This document shows, piece by piece, positions 1 to 10,700 of a DNA stretch of 64,000 nt (position 1 is the first letter of the stretch; each line of letters begins with the position of its first letter). The translations under genes and the position numbers were made by a program. Origin of the DNA: Prinia subflava. Lineage: Eukaryota; Chordata; Aves; Passeriformes; Cisticolidae. The notes below the pieces were generated by a model. It saw only the letters and a program-made list of their open reading frames with translations, was not told the DNA's origin and did not search any database. Location of the stretch: contig NC_086247.1 of the NCBI RefSeq assembly GCF_021018805.1, positions 97,667,338 to 97,731,337 on the forward strand. The letters are read 5' to 3'.

Positions 1-931
1 TGATGCTACCGAACGCTCTCGATACAACTGTCCATTTGTTTGTGGGTCTTTTCATGGTAATATGTGCAGTGTTTACCAGCTTTGTACTTTGGAAGGGGTT
101 TTAAAAAGCAAGCAAAGTTCTGAAGTCCTCAGATAAATCTTCTAAAGGCCTGAATATTTGTTCCTTAAGTGTGACTCACAGGCAATCAACTACATCTCTG
201 AGTTTACTGTTGACTGAAGAGATCAGAGCAAACTTCTGGTAACTTCAGATGACTGCAGCACTTTAAATCTGAGAACCCTAAAACAATCTACCTGACAAGG
301 AACAATAAAAGAGTTTTTCTAGCAGCACTTTCATTTCACTCTAAGTGAAAGATCTGAAGGATATCTGTGCTTGATAACTACGTGCTTGTAACTCAACTAC
401 TCTAACAGGAATCAGCCCTGCAGTCTGCAGGAAAAAACCTTCTCCAAATAGCCAAACACACCTCCCCAGAATCCATGTGGGATCCGACGAACCCTAGAAG
501 TTTGAGATCGTTTTCCCTGGGGCCTGGGCGCCTGTTCGGGGACTTCCCTCGGCGACGTCGGCGCGATGCTGAAGGGCACCAGCGGCCCTGACGCTGTGCC
601 CGGCCCCGCTGCTCGCCTGGAGCAGCCGGAACGCTCTCGCTGCGAAGCCGCCACTCTACTCGGGATGGAGAGCCCCGGAGGGAAAGCGTCCTGACCCGCC
701 GGCAAGGGACGCCCAGAAACCCCGTCCCAAAGGGATGCTCTAACCAAAGTGGGGGCGCTCCCACCTTCTCCGAAATTCAGCCCCACGCCCCGGAAGAAAG
801 CACTGCTCTGAGGGACCGCGCACACGCGAGGATGCACAGCCGGTCCCGGGGCAGCAGTCCCGGGGCAGCAGCGGCGACCCCCACCGCACTGCGCCAGGAC
901 ACCCCCGGCCACCCCAGAGCCAGCCACTTAC
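1..931 (-). other. Start of intron 1 of the left-edge gene
   Basis: If the first coding exon at 932-983 is real, this stretch is the beginning of its first intron, read right to left. The part from about 500 to 931 belongs to the CpG island. The part from 1 to about 480 is ordinary AT-rich DNA in which I recognise no exon or repeat. Open frames here on the minus strand lack coding character and look like products of high GC content. Confidence 0.45.
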
Positions 932-1350
932 CCCAGAGCAGCAGGACAGGAAGCTGCCGCCAGCGGCTGCCCTGCGCCTCCATCCCGGAGCGGGAGGCAG
1001 CGTGCGGTCGCGGGGCACGGAGCCCGCATGTGCCGGCCGGTCCACAACCGCAGATAGTCCGAACCTGCCTCGACCCGCCCGCCGGGGAGGCTCCTCTTCA
1101 AGCCTCGGCGTACAGCCCCGGGCGGCGGCGGCGGCGGCAACGGGGGCGGGCGCACAGCGGAGCAGCTCCCCCGCCCCCGGTGCTCCCAGCGCCGGCGGGG
1201 CGGGCCCGGCGGCCGGGCCGGGGCAGGCACGTGTGAGTGTGCTCTGTGTGCGGCCACAGCAGCGCGGCAGTGCCTCCCGCTCCTCCAACAGCCGTGGCAG
1301 GAAGCGTGCCGCTCCTGACCCAGCGCTCTGTGTGGCTGCCTAGGGGGAAG
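500..1350. promoter_or_regulatory. CpG island promoter
   Basis: This is the only strongly GC-rich and CpG-rich block in an otherwise AT-rich window. It contains GGC trinucleotide runs near 1120-1140, an Sp1-type GC box (GGGGGCGGGCG) near 1142-1152 and a CACGTG E-box near 1229. In vertebrates such islands mark promoters of broadly expressed genes. A minus-strand ATG with a strong start context and a consensus splice donor lie inside it, so transcription most likely runs leftward. A second, rightward transcript is possible, but I see no exon for one. Confidence 0.8.
932..983 (-). CDS. First coding exon of an unidentified secreted or membrane protein (partial gene)
   Basis: The ATG at 983-981 sits in a strong context (G at -3 and G at +4). 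It opens 17 codons, MEAQGSRWRQLPVLLLW, then one base of a split glycine codon. The next bases are the consensus donor GTAAGT at 931-926. A charged start followed by LPVLLLW is what a signal peptide looks like. A phase-1 intron directly after the signal peptide is common in genes for extracellular proteins built of phase 1-1 modules. The exon lies within a CpG island, which supports a real 5' end. The remaining exons would lie left of position 1. I cannot name the gene: no neighbour of LRRC14B or SLC9A3 that I know starts this way. The rival view is chance, since the exon is short. Confidence 0.55.
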
Positions 1351-3218
1351 GCACCTACCCCCACGGGGAAGGTTTTAGTCTTAAGTGTCCGAGGGATTCA
1401 GGGACTCTTCACCCCTTCCCCTGGGAGCCAAAGCAGCTTCTCCCCTCCTACCACAACATCTTGGCGGTGAGGGTGAAGATATGAGGAGCTGGAGGGCCAC
1501 CTGTGTAAGCCCACCTGCAGCCGTTGCATGGCACCGACCTGTTGGCGTGCTCAGTATTTACAGCTGAACATGGGCAGTGAGCTGGCCTGACCCCACACAG
1601 ACCCAGAACAGCCTGGAGTTCTAAGTGTATTTTTATGCTACCATTTCTTCTTTGCCTGTCTCTTTTCAGAGATGGTACGGCTCCTGATTTTCATCAATAT
1701 TTAAAGGCTGTTCATGAAGTTCTCTCTCTAGGAAATTAGTATCTCCATCAAGAAACACTAAAGTGGGAAGCTGCTAAGGGAGAATTTTCTTACCTAAAAA
1801 TAATAGTATTGCTCAGTAACAAAGACCCAGAGTGTTCTTCTGGGTACATGGACAATCCACCTCAATAACTGCCTTTTAGGAGAACATTAAATCACTGCTA
1901 TTATTAAAGATCAAATGTACCATAAATTTTCAAATTTCAGAAGGGATTTTGAAGCCACATACAAGAACAAAGGGTACTCTTAGGTATCAATTAGGTTGTT
2001 CACATTGACTTTGTATGCTTGCCTAGCACAGTGCTTGCAAACACTTCTGGAGAGTGGGACCCCAACACAGGAGCAGAATTATGGCATCACGTGTGCCTTT
2101 GTAACTGCTGTTTTCAGTACACAACCTTTGTCTGATTTATGCTGTTATCTAGGCTGAAGGAAATGGAAGAGTTTGGAAACCACAGAGAAGGTTGGGAATC
2201 CAATGTTAAAACAGCTCTGCAGACTTTCAACTGTATCAGTTGAAATGAACCTCCTATCTCTTGTGTTCCATTTCTTCCACTTAGCTGGAAGCAAATCTTG
2301 TAAAATACCATAAACCATAAATAAACCATAGCTCAGGGAGATCATCCTTCAGCAGAGGGGCTGCCATTTCTGCTTTGTGAGGAATGTTTGCAAGCTGCCC
2401 CAGCCAGAAGAAACTGCAGCGAAGTGACAAGCATGAAGGTATATACACCACAGACTTGTTATGTCATCTATAGCATCATTTCTAACAGTAAGATCTTGAT
2501 TTCCGTCACATATTCCTTTTCTTGCAAGTCTGAAAATACAGTTAGTATTTTCAATAATTTAGACTAATCTTCAGGAGGTTAAGCATCATGCTTTATATGC
2601 AATATTATATGTTTTAAATGTTTTTAAAGTGCAGTATATTATACAGTATAAAGGCAATGTCTTTTGTGGAGATAATGCTGACAGGTCTTTTTACATCAAT
2701 TGCATTTGCTTCCTTCATCTGTTTCAGATGAAAAACTGGCAGAGTGAATGCATTTTACTTCTTCCAACTGTCAAGATTCAGCAAGCACTTTCTATTTTGT
2801 GATTGCAGCACGTGGTTTGAAGGTGTAAATAGTAGAGGTAGAACAAATATAATTTATAGGTAAATACACTAATGCAGCATGTTGCATTGGATCACAGCCA
2901 GCTATGCTAGGTGATATCCTCAGCAATGTGGTCTAAAATGAGTAGGTCTGATTCACATTTCAACAAAACTGTGACAGCATTAGAATGGTCAGCAAGATGG
3001 TTCAAAAAACTGAAGCTGTTTGCAGTTTTTCAGTAAGACTGCTCACTCCCCCACCCCCCCTTGTATTGCAGTAATGCAAACAGATTCACTCCAGAATGAC
3101 TACAAACAACCTTTTTGTTCTGCAAATCTGCCTCCTTAGCATCATGCACCTACACCAGCAGCAAAAATTCAATTCACCTTCAAATAAGAAATACTATAAA
3201 TTCCCTTTGCTGTATGTC
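1351..3218. other. Intergenic, no gene recognised
   Basis: This stretch becomes AT-rich rightward from the CpG island. I see no coding exon, no recognisable transposon and no array. Open frames here are short and lack family resemblance. Confidence 0.5.
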
Positions 3219-4700
3219 ATGGGTTGGCACTGGCCAGATGTTAATGCACCCATGAATATATGTTTTTTCTCTAACAACTCTTGTGGGATGTGATTAGGAA
3301 CAGAGCAGAGCAGGCTTAAATCTTGAAAACAAAAAAAAACCCCACCAAAACTTTATTAATTACATAAGAACAGGGACAGAAATACTTTTAAACACACACA
3401 GAGACAGAAATAAAAACTTCTTAGAACATTTCTTCTCTCAGTTTCTACTTCCCCACCCACCACTCTTCACAGACTAACCTTTGGGTTTTAGATCAAACAA
3501 TCACCACTCAAAAACAAACTAATCTTCAATTCAGCAAGGGAGAGAGGAGTCTCTCTGGCACTACAGACTGTTCTTTAGAACACACAGGTCTACTCCTTAT
3601 GTGTTCCCATGTCACTCGTGGCACTGCCCGGAGAAGTCTGCCAGGGTGACTCTCTCTTTTTCCTATGTCTAGCGCTCTCACCGCTGTCTCATAGGCCAAA
3701 ACTACATACAGGGCTTTTTAAGGATGCTGCATGCCGAGCTCTCCCCCTTTTTACCTAGGGGCCAGGGTTCCAGGAGCAGGTCTGCCCTGAGGGCAGAGGG
3801 CGCCACTTCACCTTCCCCCTCTTTTTCTCTGCTCGCTCCACTCTTCAAGTGCCGGTCACTGTAGCAAAAGCAGAGTAGCTGCATTTACCCAAAATGCAGT
3901 TTATGTTCAAAAGAGACTTAAGTTCAGTCCATGGCTGATATTATGTAAGAGAAGTCTAGCTCAGAAGGCTACTCCTCTCATTCTTCCATCGGGTTCCTTC
4001 TAATCGTGCTTTATTACTTCGGTCCTAGGCTGCTTCCTTCTCCTTTTTTCCAAAATCACTAGTCATGAGAATCAATGTCTAAGAAAAGTTTCTTTCTGCC
4101 AAGCAAGAGTTAACAGCTTCTATCTCCCAGCAGGGTGCAGACACAGGCACTCCTAGGCTCAGCAACTCCCACGTAGCTGGGCACCTTCTCTCAGAGTTTG
4201 GGGGGGAGGGGGAGGTGAGCACACACAGAAGGCACTTCTACAGTTTTCCACCCCTCCATCTTAGACGGGGCAGCTCAGTTCCAGTCCTGTCCACCTTCTT
4301 CTCTTCCCCCGGGGCTCCGGCTTACCTGAGCCCGACCACGTGTTTTTCCCTCCCCCACCTAGCCTCGTCGCTGGGCAGGGGAAGGAGACCTGACAGGTCT
4401 CTCTGCTGAAACTGGGATCTAAAAAGAGGCCGAACCCCCTTGGGGTCCTGCTTTTAACTCTTTGTGTCCTCAGAGGCGTGTCTAAACTTCCGAGTGACCA
4501 ATCCAGGTGCCAGCAAAAAAGCTGATTACTGATTGGACTGCCCACATCCCTCTGGAAAAATTCACCTCCCCCGCAACCACGACACTGTACAAAGCTCTGA
4601 ATCCTATCCCTGACACACGCGCTAACAGTGACCTCAGAACCACAATCTGTTTTAGTTTCCAGACATACGACTTCCAGAGATCACACTGACACTTTCTCAG
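3219..4700 (-). mobile_element. LTR-retrotransposon remnant (avian ERV type), minus orientation
   Basis: The left end reads TGTCATGGGTTGGCACTGGC, which resembles one end of known avian ERV LTRs seen in reverse. An inverted polyadenylation signal (TTTATT, minus-strand AATAAA) follows near 3352. The body is richer in C and G than its surroundings and includes C- and T-rich blocks from 3650 to 4450. The right limit is uncertain: I could not find a clean matching terminal repeat or target-site duplication. No retroviral reading frame is intact. Family assignment is from memory of LTR appearance and is tentative. Confidence 0.5.
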
Positions 4701-5319
4701 GTACTCTGAAGGTAGTCCTGCAATCACATTTCTTCAGGTGTTTTCTAAAATGCTTAAATCTGCTAACAAGACACTGAGTAGAAAATATAGTGACATACAT
4801 GTAGGTGGTTGTTTCAGTGTGGAAAATTCCTGAAGAGTCCATGGTAAGAAGAGACAGAAGAAGTCAAGCTGGCCAGGACAGGTATTATTGCCAGCACTAC
4901 AGGGTTCAGAATGGTGCAGGATAAGGTAATAAACTTTCCTGCTCCAGAGCTGAACTGATTCAACAGAAACTGAAAAAATAATAAAATTAATTAAGAAAAA
5001 GCTGGAGATATTACACTACAGAAAATAACATTGCCTTTCCTTGTCACCTCAAGAATTGGCCCAGAGAGAGAGGCTGCTTGCTTGTATGCTTGACTGCTTG
5101 ACTTTGCCCAGTGTCAGATGAAAGCTTTCTTCACCTCTTCCTACCACAGCAGTTTTCTATAAAAGACACATTAGAGATTTCAAGACCACGTTTTAATGTG
5201 ATTGCTTGCTGGACTGAGATTTGAAAACCTAGGCTCATTTCACCTGTGGTTTTAAACTAAAGTAGGTCATCCTTCCTATTTAGTGTTTCTAGAAGCATGC
5301 CATTCCTGCTCCAGAAATA

Positions 5320-5351
5320 AAAAACAAACAAACAAACAAGCAAACAAACAA
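5320..5351. repeat. (AAAC)n microsatellite
   Basis: About eight AAAC units, with one unit changed to AAGC. It is the kind of short array often left by an old A-rich tail. Confidence 0.85.
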
Positions 5352-5954
5352 GGCTCTGCAGGTTATTAAAATAATTCCTCTCTTTTTACCATCAATATAG
5401 GAATTTTAAAAACATGATAAACCACACCCCCCAGTTAAAAACCAGCTTCTTCCTGTGACTCAAAGGCCCCACTGTGGTATATCAACTGTACATAATACCC
5501 AAATTTAGTTTACATCAGTCAGATCTGATAAGCTGAAACCCTTTGTGCCTATATTACCTGAAGTGAAGGAGGAGAAGGAAGAATAATTTTTAATGTAAAG
5601 ATATTAGACTTTTTTACATAAGAACAGTCATGGAATACAGAAGCACACAAATATCTTGCCAGCCTTCTAAAGCTTAAATTTTAAGCCATGTGTGGATGTG
5701 CTCTGTGATTTCAGGGTTTCCATGCTCAGAGCAAAGCATCTAGAGAGTGTTCACATGTTCCAGATTGCACTCTATTTCAAAACTGCTGAGCTGAGTATTT
5801 AGCACCTCTAAGACCTCTAAGAACCTCTTATTTTATATACCTAGCTCTGACATGACAGTCCTCCCACGGCACAGCGTGTGGACTTTGTTTGAAGGAAGCT
5901 GAAGATTCAGTTACTTTGTTTCCATACCAGTTTCTAGTACGGTAAATTGTGTCA

Positions 5955-6170
5955 AAAAAAACAAAAAAAAAAAAAAAAAAACAAACCAAAAAAAAAAAAA
6001 CCACAAAAAAAAAAAAAACAACACCACAACCCACCCACTACCAAACAACCAAGCCACAAGCCACACAAAACAAACAAACACAAACACCCCACCACCACCC
6101 CACCCTCCCAAAAAATCCCAAGGACCTTCTGTACCCTACACCATCAACACCAACACCTACCAAATAAAAA
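5955..6170. repeat. A/C-only low-complexity tract
   Basis: The plus strand here is almost entirely A and C. It begins with runs of A broken by C (5955-6018) and passes into CCA/CAA/CAAAC-rich sequence to about 6170, with very few G or T. It produces long lysine-, proline- and histidine-rich open frames that are artefacts of composition. It could be a degenerate expansion of an A-rich retroposon tail. Confidence 0.75.
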
Positions 6171-9100
6171 TTTACAAATTCCACAAGTGTCATGATGCAG
6201 GTCAACGGAAAGCAGACAGGTTTTAAGGAATGAACCCTCTTCCCTTTCTCTGAAGAGAAGCTCCCCAGTCAAGGGTCCTCCACCAAGGCACCCACCCCTT
6301 GTTTTACAGCCAGCAGTGTGAAACTCTCCCATCAAAGGACCCGACTGCAAATCTGCAGAACTGGGATATCTTGCCCATTCCCATGTGTTGTTCTTTTACC
6401 AAAAAGAGTATCCCAAGACCACTGGTGACTGTATGTCATGCACATTGTAATCTTCTCTTCCTGTTGTGCACAGCTATTCTTTTTCAACTCCAGCCAGAAG
6501 TTTTGTTATAACAGAAAATCTCTGTAATTTGCCTCAGAGATGGGAAACAAATCATGCCTTCATTTTTAATGTAAGTGTAAACATAAGCAAAAGGCTCACA
6601 ATGCTCTATTCCTTCTAGACTAAATAAAGCCAAAACTCATTTTAAAGGTTTTAAACACTTCACTGTCTGTTACGTTCTAGAGGCCCTGACTTTCTACTCA
6701 GAAATTTTTTTTTTTCATGACAGGCTGGCTGAGCAGTTTGGAAAATTCCAGGAAAGAATATATAGACTCTCTCCCATACATGGTTGTGTCTCTGAGAAAT
6801 AACTCAGCTTGGAAAATCAGGGAGAAAGTTACTAGAAGAGAAGCAGAAACACACACCATTGGGTTTTGGTTTTTGGTGTGGTTTTTTTTTTTCCTTTTAG
6901 AAATAATAACACTGTTAGAATTTATTTTCATACAAACTCTTACAAAGCTGAAGGCTAAGATATATCTGAAAGAACATTCAAGAATCATTTTATAACCATT
7001 GGAACTCAGCTGACTCCACAGAGATTGGTGAGATAGCAATATAAACCTACTTCAAGAAAAGTAGAAAAGCCTTTTGAGTTCAGTTTGAGCACAGGATTTC
7101 TGATTCCATATGTGGGCTCTGATCAGTGCAGTTCTGAAACATCTCCTTACATGGAAACCTTGTGTCCTTACATGAAAACAGACTATTGTCCTTCCTACGT
7201 GCATGAATGACTGGCTTTAGGGCTGAGCAAAACAGATCCTAAGACACTTCCTAAATGAGAAATTCCATAAATCTCCATTCTGTGGAAAAATGCAGCACTA
7301 TATAAAATGGAAGATATTAGTATAGTAAACAGAATGTTATTTGGTGGCACAAAATGAGTGCAATACATAACATTTCTAATTATGCAGTCCTAATTCTTAG
7401 TATAATTGTCCTTCTAAAGTAAAACAGAAAATAAAAAAAAATAAACCATAACATGTTTTCATTAAGGCTGAGTTCAACTTGCTATTGCATTCACACATAT
7501 TTCTATCATAATAAATCATCCTATTTTAATCTTGTCATCTTTACAGCCCCAAGGCAACCCCAGGTCATGCAAAGAGCACTCACACCTCTTTCACTGACAC
7601 ATCTCACAGCACTTGCTACAAATTGGACAAAATGTGAAAGCAGGCACAAATATTTTCTGGTGCTGTTCTACTTGACCAATTTCCCTCCGAGTGCCATGGT
7701 GCAGAGCCCCAGCTTCCATTACTTAAGGAGAAGATTCAGAGAGCTTCTCCTTCATCATGCATTCAGTTTATTAGTACTACCTCCCTTACTCCTGACGGGG
7801 AAGAAATGCACAACAAATGCTTTCACTTCTTAATGAGAAATTTGGAGAAAATTTCCTGGCAGTGTGCCGGAAGAAGATCACTAATTAACAATCCCAGTTA
7901 AAAAGGGAAAAGGAGGAAAGAAAGGTGGTGTTTCAGAGACACCATAGCTTGTGTTTTCCATCTTTTTCATAAATCTGTCCAGGAATTGCAAATGTATCCA
8001 TTCACAAGGGTTCTTTCACTTTTTGACCGCATACTTTCATGTCTTGGGATTCCCTTCAAGTGATCACAGTAAAGGAGACCAATTATTTACCCCTCATAGG
8101 AATGAAACTACTGTTTGCATTTACAAGTGCATCAGTTAAAGATTTGATTGAGTTTATTGCACTTGCAAAAAGGAGAGCATCTGCTCAGGTTCTGCTGACC
8201 TCAAATGACAGTGTCTCAGTGTGACAAGTGACCGTAGCTCTCATTTGAAAAAATGATGTTTTTTCTGGGGCAGCACAAAAATAAGAATAGGACATGGGTG
8301 GTAACAGTGGGTTGACAATTTATCTGGGTAGCACTCACCATCTTTGCCATATATCCAACAGCAGTGTAGGCTGCTGGGACTGGTGTGCTCAATCTCTGAT
8401 TCACAGAGAACCAACATAAGTTTTAAGGAAATTCCTGTTATTAGGAAAAGTAAAGTATGTATTTATGCCTTAGTTAACATGAATTAATATCAATCCTCAA
8501 ATGAAAGTATAAATGATAGAAGAAAGGAAATGTTATCTTTTCAAATGTTTGCTTTTTATGAAAGGATCTGTTTACTAAAAATGTCAATTTATACTATATG
8601 TAGCCCTTCATCATTAATTGACTTACTGTGAACATCTCTCATTATTTTTGACTCTAATAGTAGAATGATCTGCATCTCATGCGAGTATCAGTTAAATCTT
8701 ACTCAGGATCTCTTCTTACCATCACTTCTTTTTGCTTTAAATTTAGAAAAGATCAAAAACAAAAAAGTGAGATAACAATACTTTCCATAACAAATTTATT
8801 AGATACTAAATTTTTCCATGTAAGGGAAGTGAACAAATAATATAGATGAGCAAAAGTGCTTTAAATAATCTAGATTAACTGACATAGGCAGCTATTTTGT
8901 TAGTAGACGCATATATAAAATAATCCAAAGGTAAGCTTTGTCATTGTCTCCAGAGATTTCTAAGTCAGAGGAAGGATGTGAGTAAGTGGATGACAGGCAC
9001 AACACAGGATGACACTGGCCCACATGCACATTTGCCATTTCCAACTACTACATTAGCTACTGAGTTGCAACTCAGTGATTTCAGGTGCAATTTACTGCTT

Positions 9101-9751
9101 GATCTCAGCAGCCATAGTACAATGCTGCACTAGAGGAAGTGAGACCTATCAAAAAATATGAAATCTCTCCCAGCCCAAAAGTCAGACCAAGATTTCAAGT
9201 TCATGGTAAAGTCAAACAGTGTTGAACACGTCGAAGGTAGGGGGTTTTTTGCACTGCTGTTGCAAGTGTGTCATTTGCCTTAATACACTAGAACTTCAAA
9301 TAAATATGAGTTTCAAAACCAACTCGAAAAACAATAACCTAGAAAAAAATTATAATATTACTTAATTATAATTCCCCACAAGTGCTTAAATTCATGTTGC
9401 TGGGAAAAAAGAATCCTATATATTTAACCAAAACCCCCAAATCTGTTCACACTGTAAATTAGGCAACTACTTTTAAAAGAGAGTATTACCTCCAAATATT
9501 TTAAATTTGCTCTGTCTTCTATATATATGTCCCAGCTCTTCCTCTATCAGATCCAGCAGTGTTAACTTTTTGTCTACTCTTCAGAATATTACTATTTTAA
9601 TTCTGAATAAGGTAAAGGCCTATGACTGAGCTTATGATGAAAGCTGGGTTCATAGTTTGAAACAGAAAGTCCATTTCTTAAATGAATAGATTTCCTTTAA
9701 CAGATTCCTTGTTGTGTTTCTTCCTTTCTGGAAGAAATACATAAAAGGATC

Positions 9752-10318
9752 TGCCCTGGTTTCACCTAGGATAAAGGTAATTAGCTGGTACAGTGTGATG
9801 TTTTGAATTCAGCATGAGACTGATATTGATAACACACTGATGGCTCAGTTGTTGCTCAGCAATGCCTACCCTGAGCCAGGGGCTTTTCAGGTTCCCGTGC
9901 TCTGCCAGTGAGGAGACCACAAGGAGCTGGGAGGAAGCATGGCCAGGACAGCTGACCCGAACTGGCCAGAAGGATATCCCAGACCATAGGGCATCATGTC
10001 CAGTATATAAACCTGGGAGAGATGGCTGGGAGGAGCCGATCACTGCTGGGATATGGGCGGGGCATCAGTCAGTGGATGGTGAGCAATGGTGTGGAGTGTC
10101 ACTTGTTTCTATTGGGTTTTATTGCTCCTTGTCTCTTTTTTTTCATTACAATTGTCAGTAGAATTAGTAATATATTGTATTTTGTTTCAATTATTAAACT
10201 GTTCTCATGTCAACCCATGAGCTTTGCTTCTTCTTTCCAATTTTCTTTCCACTGGGGTGAGAGTAGGGAGGTAGCAGCTAGATGGCTCTTACTTGCTGGG
10301 GTTAAACCAGAGTAAACA
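9752..10318 (+). mobile_element. ERVL-type 5' LTR
   Basis: The element starts TGCCCTGGTTTCACCTAGG and ends AAACCAGAGTAAACA, a TG...CA pair. The interior (GTAGCTGGTACAGTG-like start, TTCAATTATTAAACTGTTCTC, final GGGGTTAAACC) matches my memory of the commonest avian ERVL LTR class. Immediately to the right, TTTGGTGCCCAATG looks like the primer-binding region that follows a 5' LTR, which fixes the right border and the plus orientation. Length is 567 bp. No target-site duplication can be tested because the 3' LTR is not adjacent. Confidence 0.8.
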
Positions 10319-10700
10319 TTTTTGGTGCCCAATGTAGTGCTCAGAGCATTGAGATAACATCAGATCTGATCAGACAAATTACTTTAAGAACCACTGAATT
10401 TGTTTAATCGTTGCTGCTCACCATGTTGTTTCATTTGTTCCCTGCATGTGTGCTCACAGGCGCACTATAGAACAGTGTTCTTGATGCACGTGTTCCCTGT
10501 GGTGATGCTGATTGTCGATGGGGTCTGGGCTAAAATTTTAACTCTTGTTCTTTGCAGGAGTGGTTTATAACATGATAGAATGGCTAATTAAGAACCAAAT
10601 CCTGTCTGTGTGCTTGGCACTGAATCACCTCTGAACCTCAGGAGCCATCTGGTGGGAACTGTTAACAATCACACCTTTTAGCTGCTGCTCGTAGCGTCAA
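10319..10700 (+). mobile_element. ERVL-type internal leader, truncated
   Basis: It starts with a primer-binding-like TGGTGCCCAATG directly after the LTR. The segment 10601-10674 recurs as an inverted, clearly similar copy at 25199-25271 in another ERV remnant, which confirms that it is repeat-derived. No gag or pol reading frame survives. The right limit is approximate. Confidence 0.65.

Larger units (their letters stand above)
4741..9751. other. Intergenic, simple repeats only
   Basis: No coding exon was recognised on either strand. The stretch contains an (AAAC)n run at 5320-5351 and a long A/C-rich tract at 5955-6170, listed separately. The remainder is AT-rich and unremarkable. Confidence 0.5.

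Noticed and set aside
402..1343. Several long overlapping frames on both strands
   Set aside because: Artefacts of the GC-rich CpG island, where stop codons are rare. Only the 932-983 leader has start and splice support.
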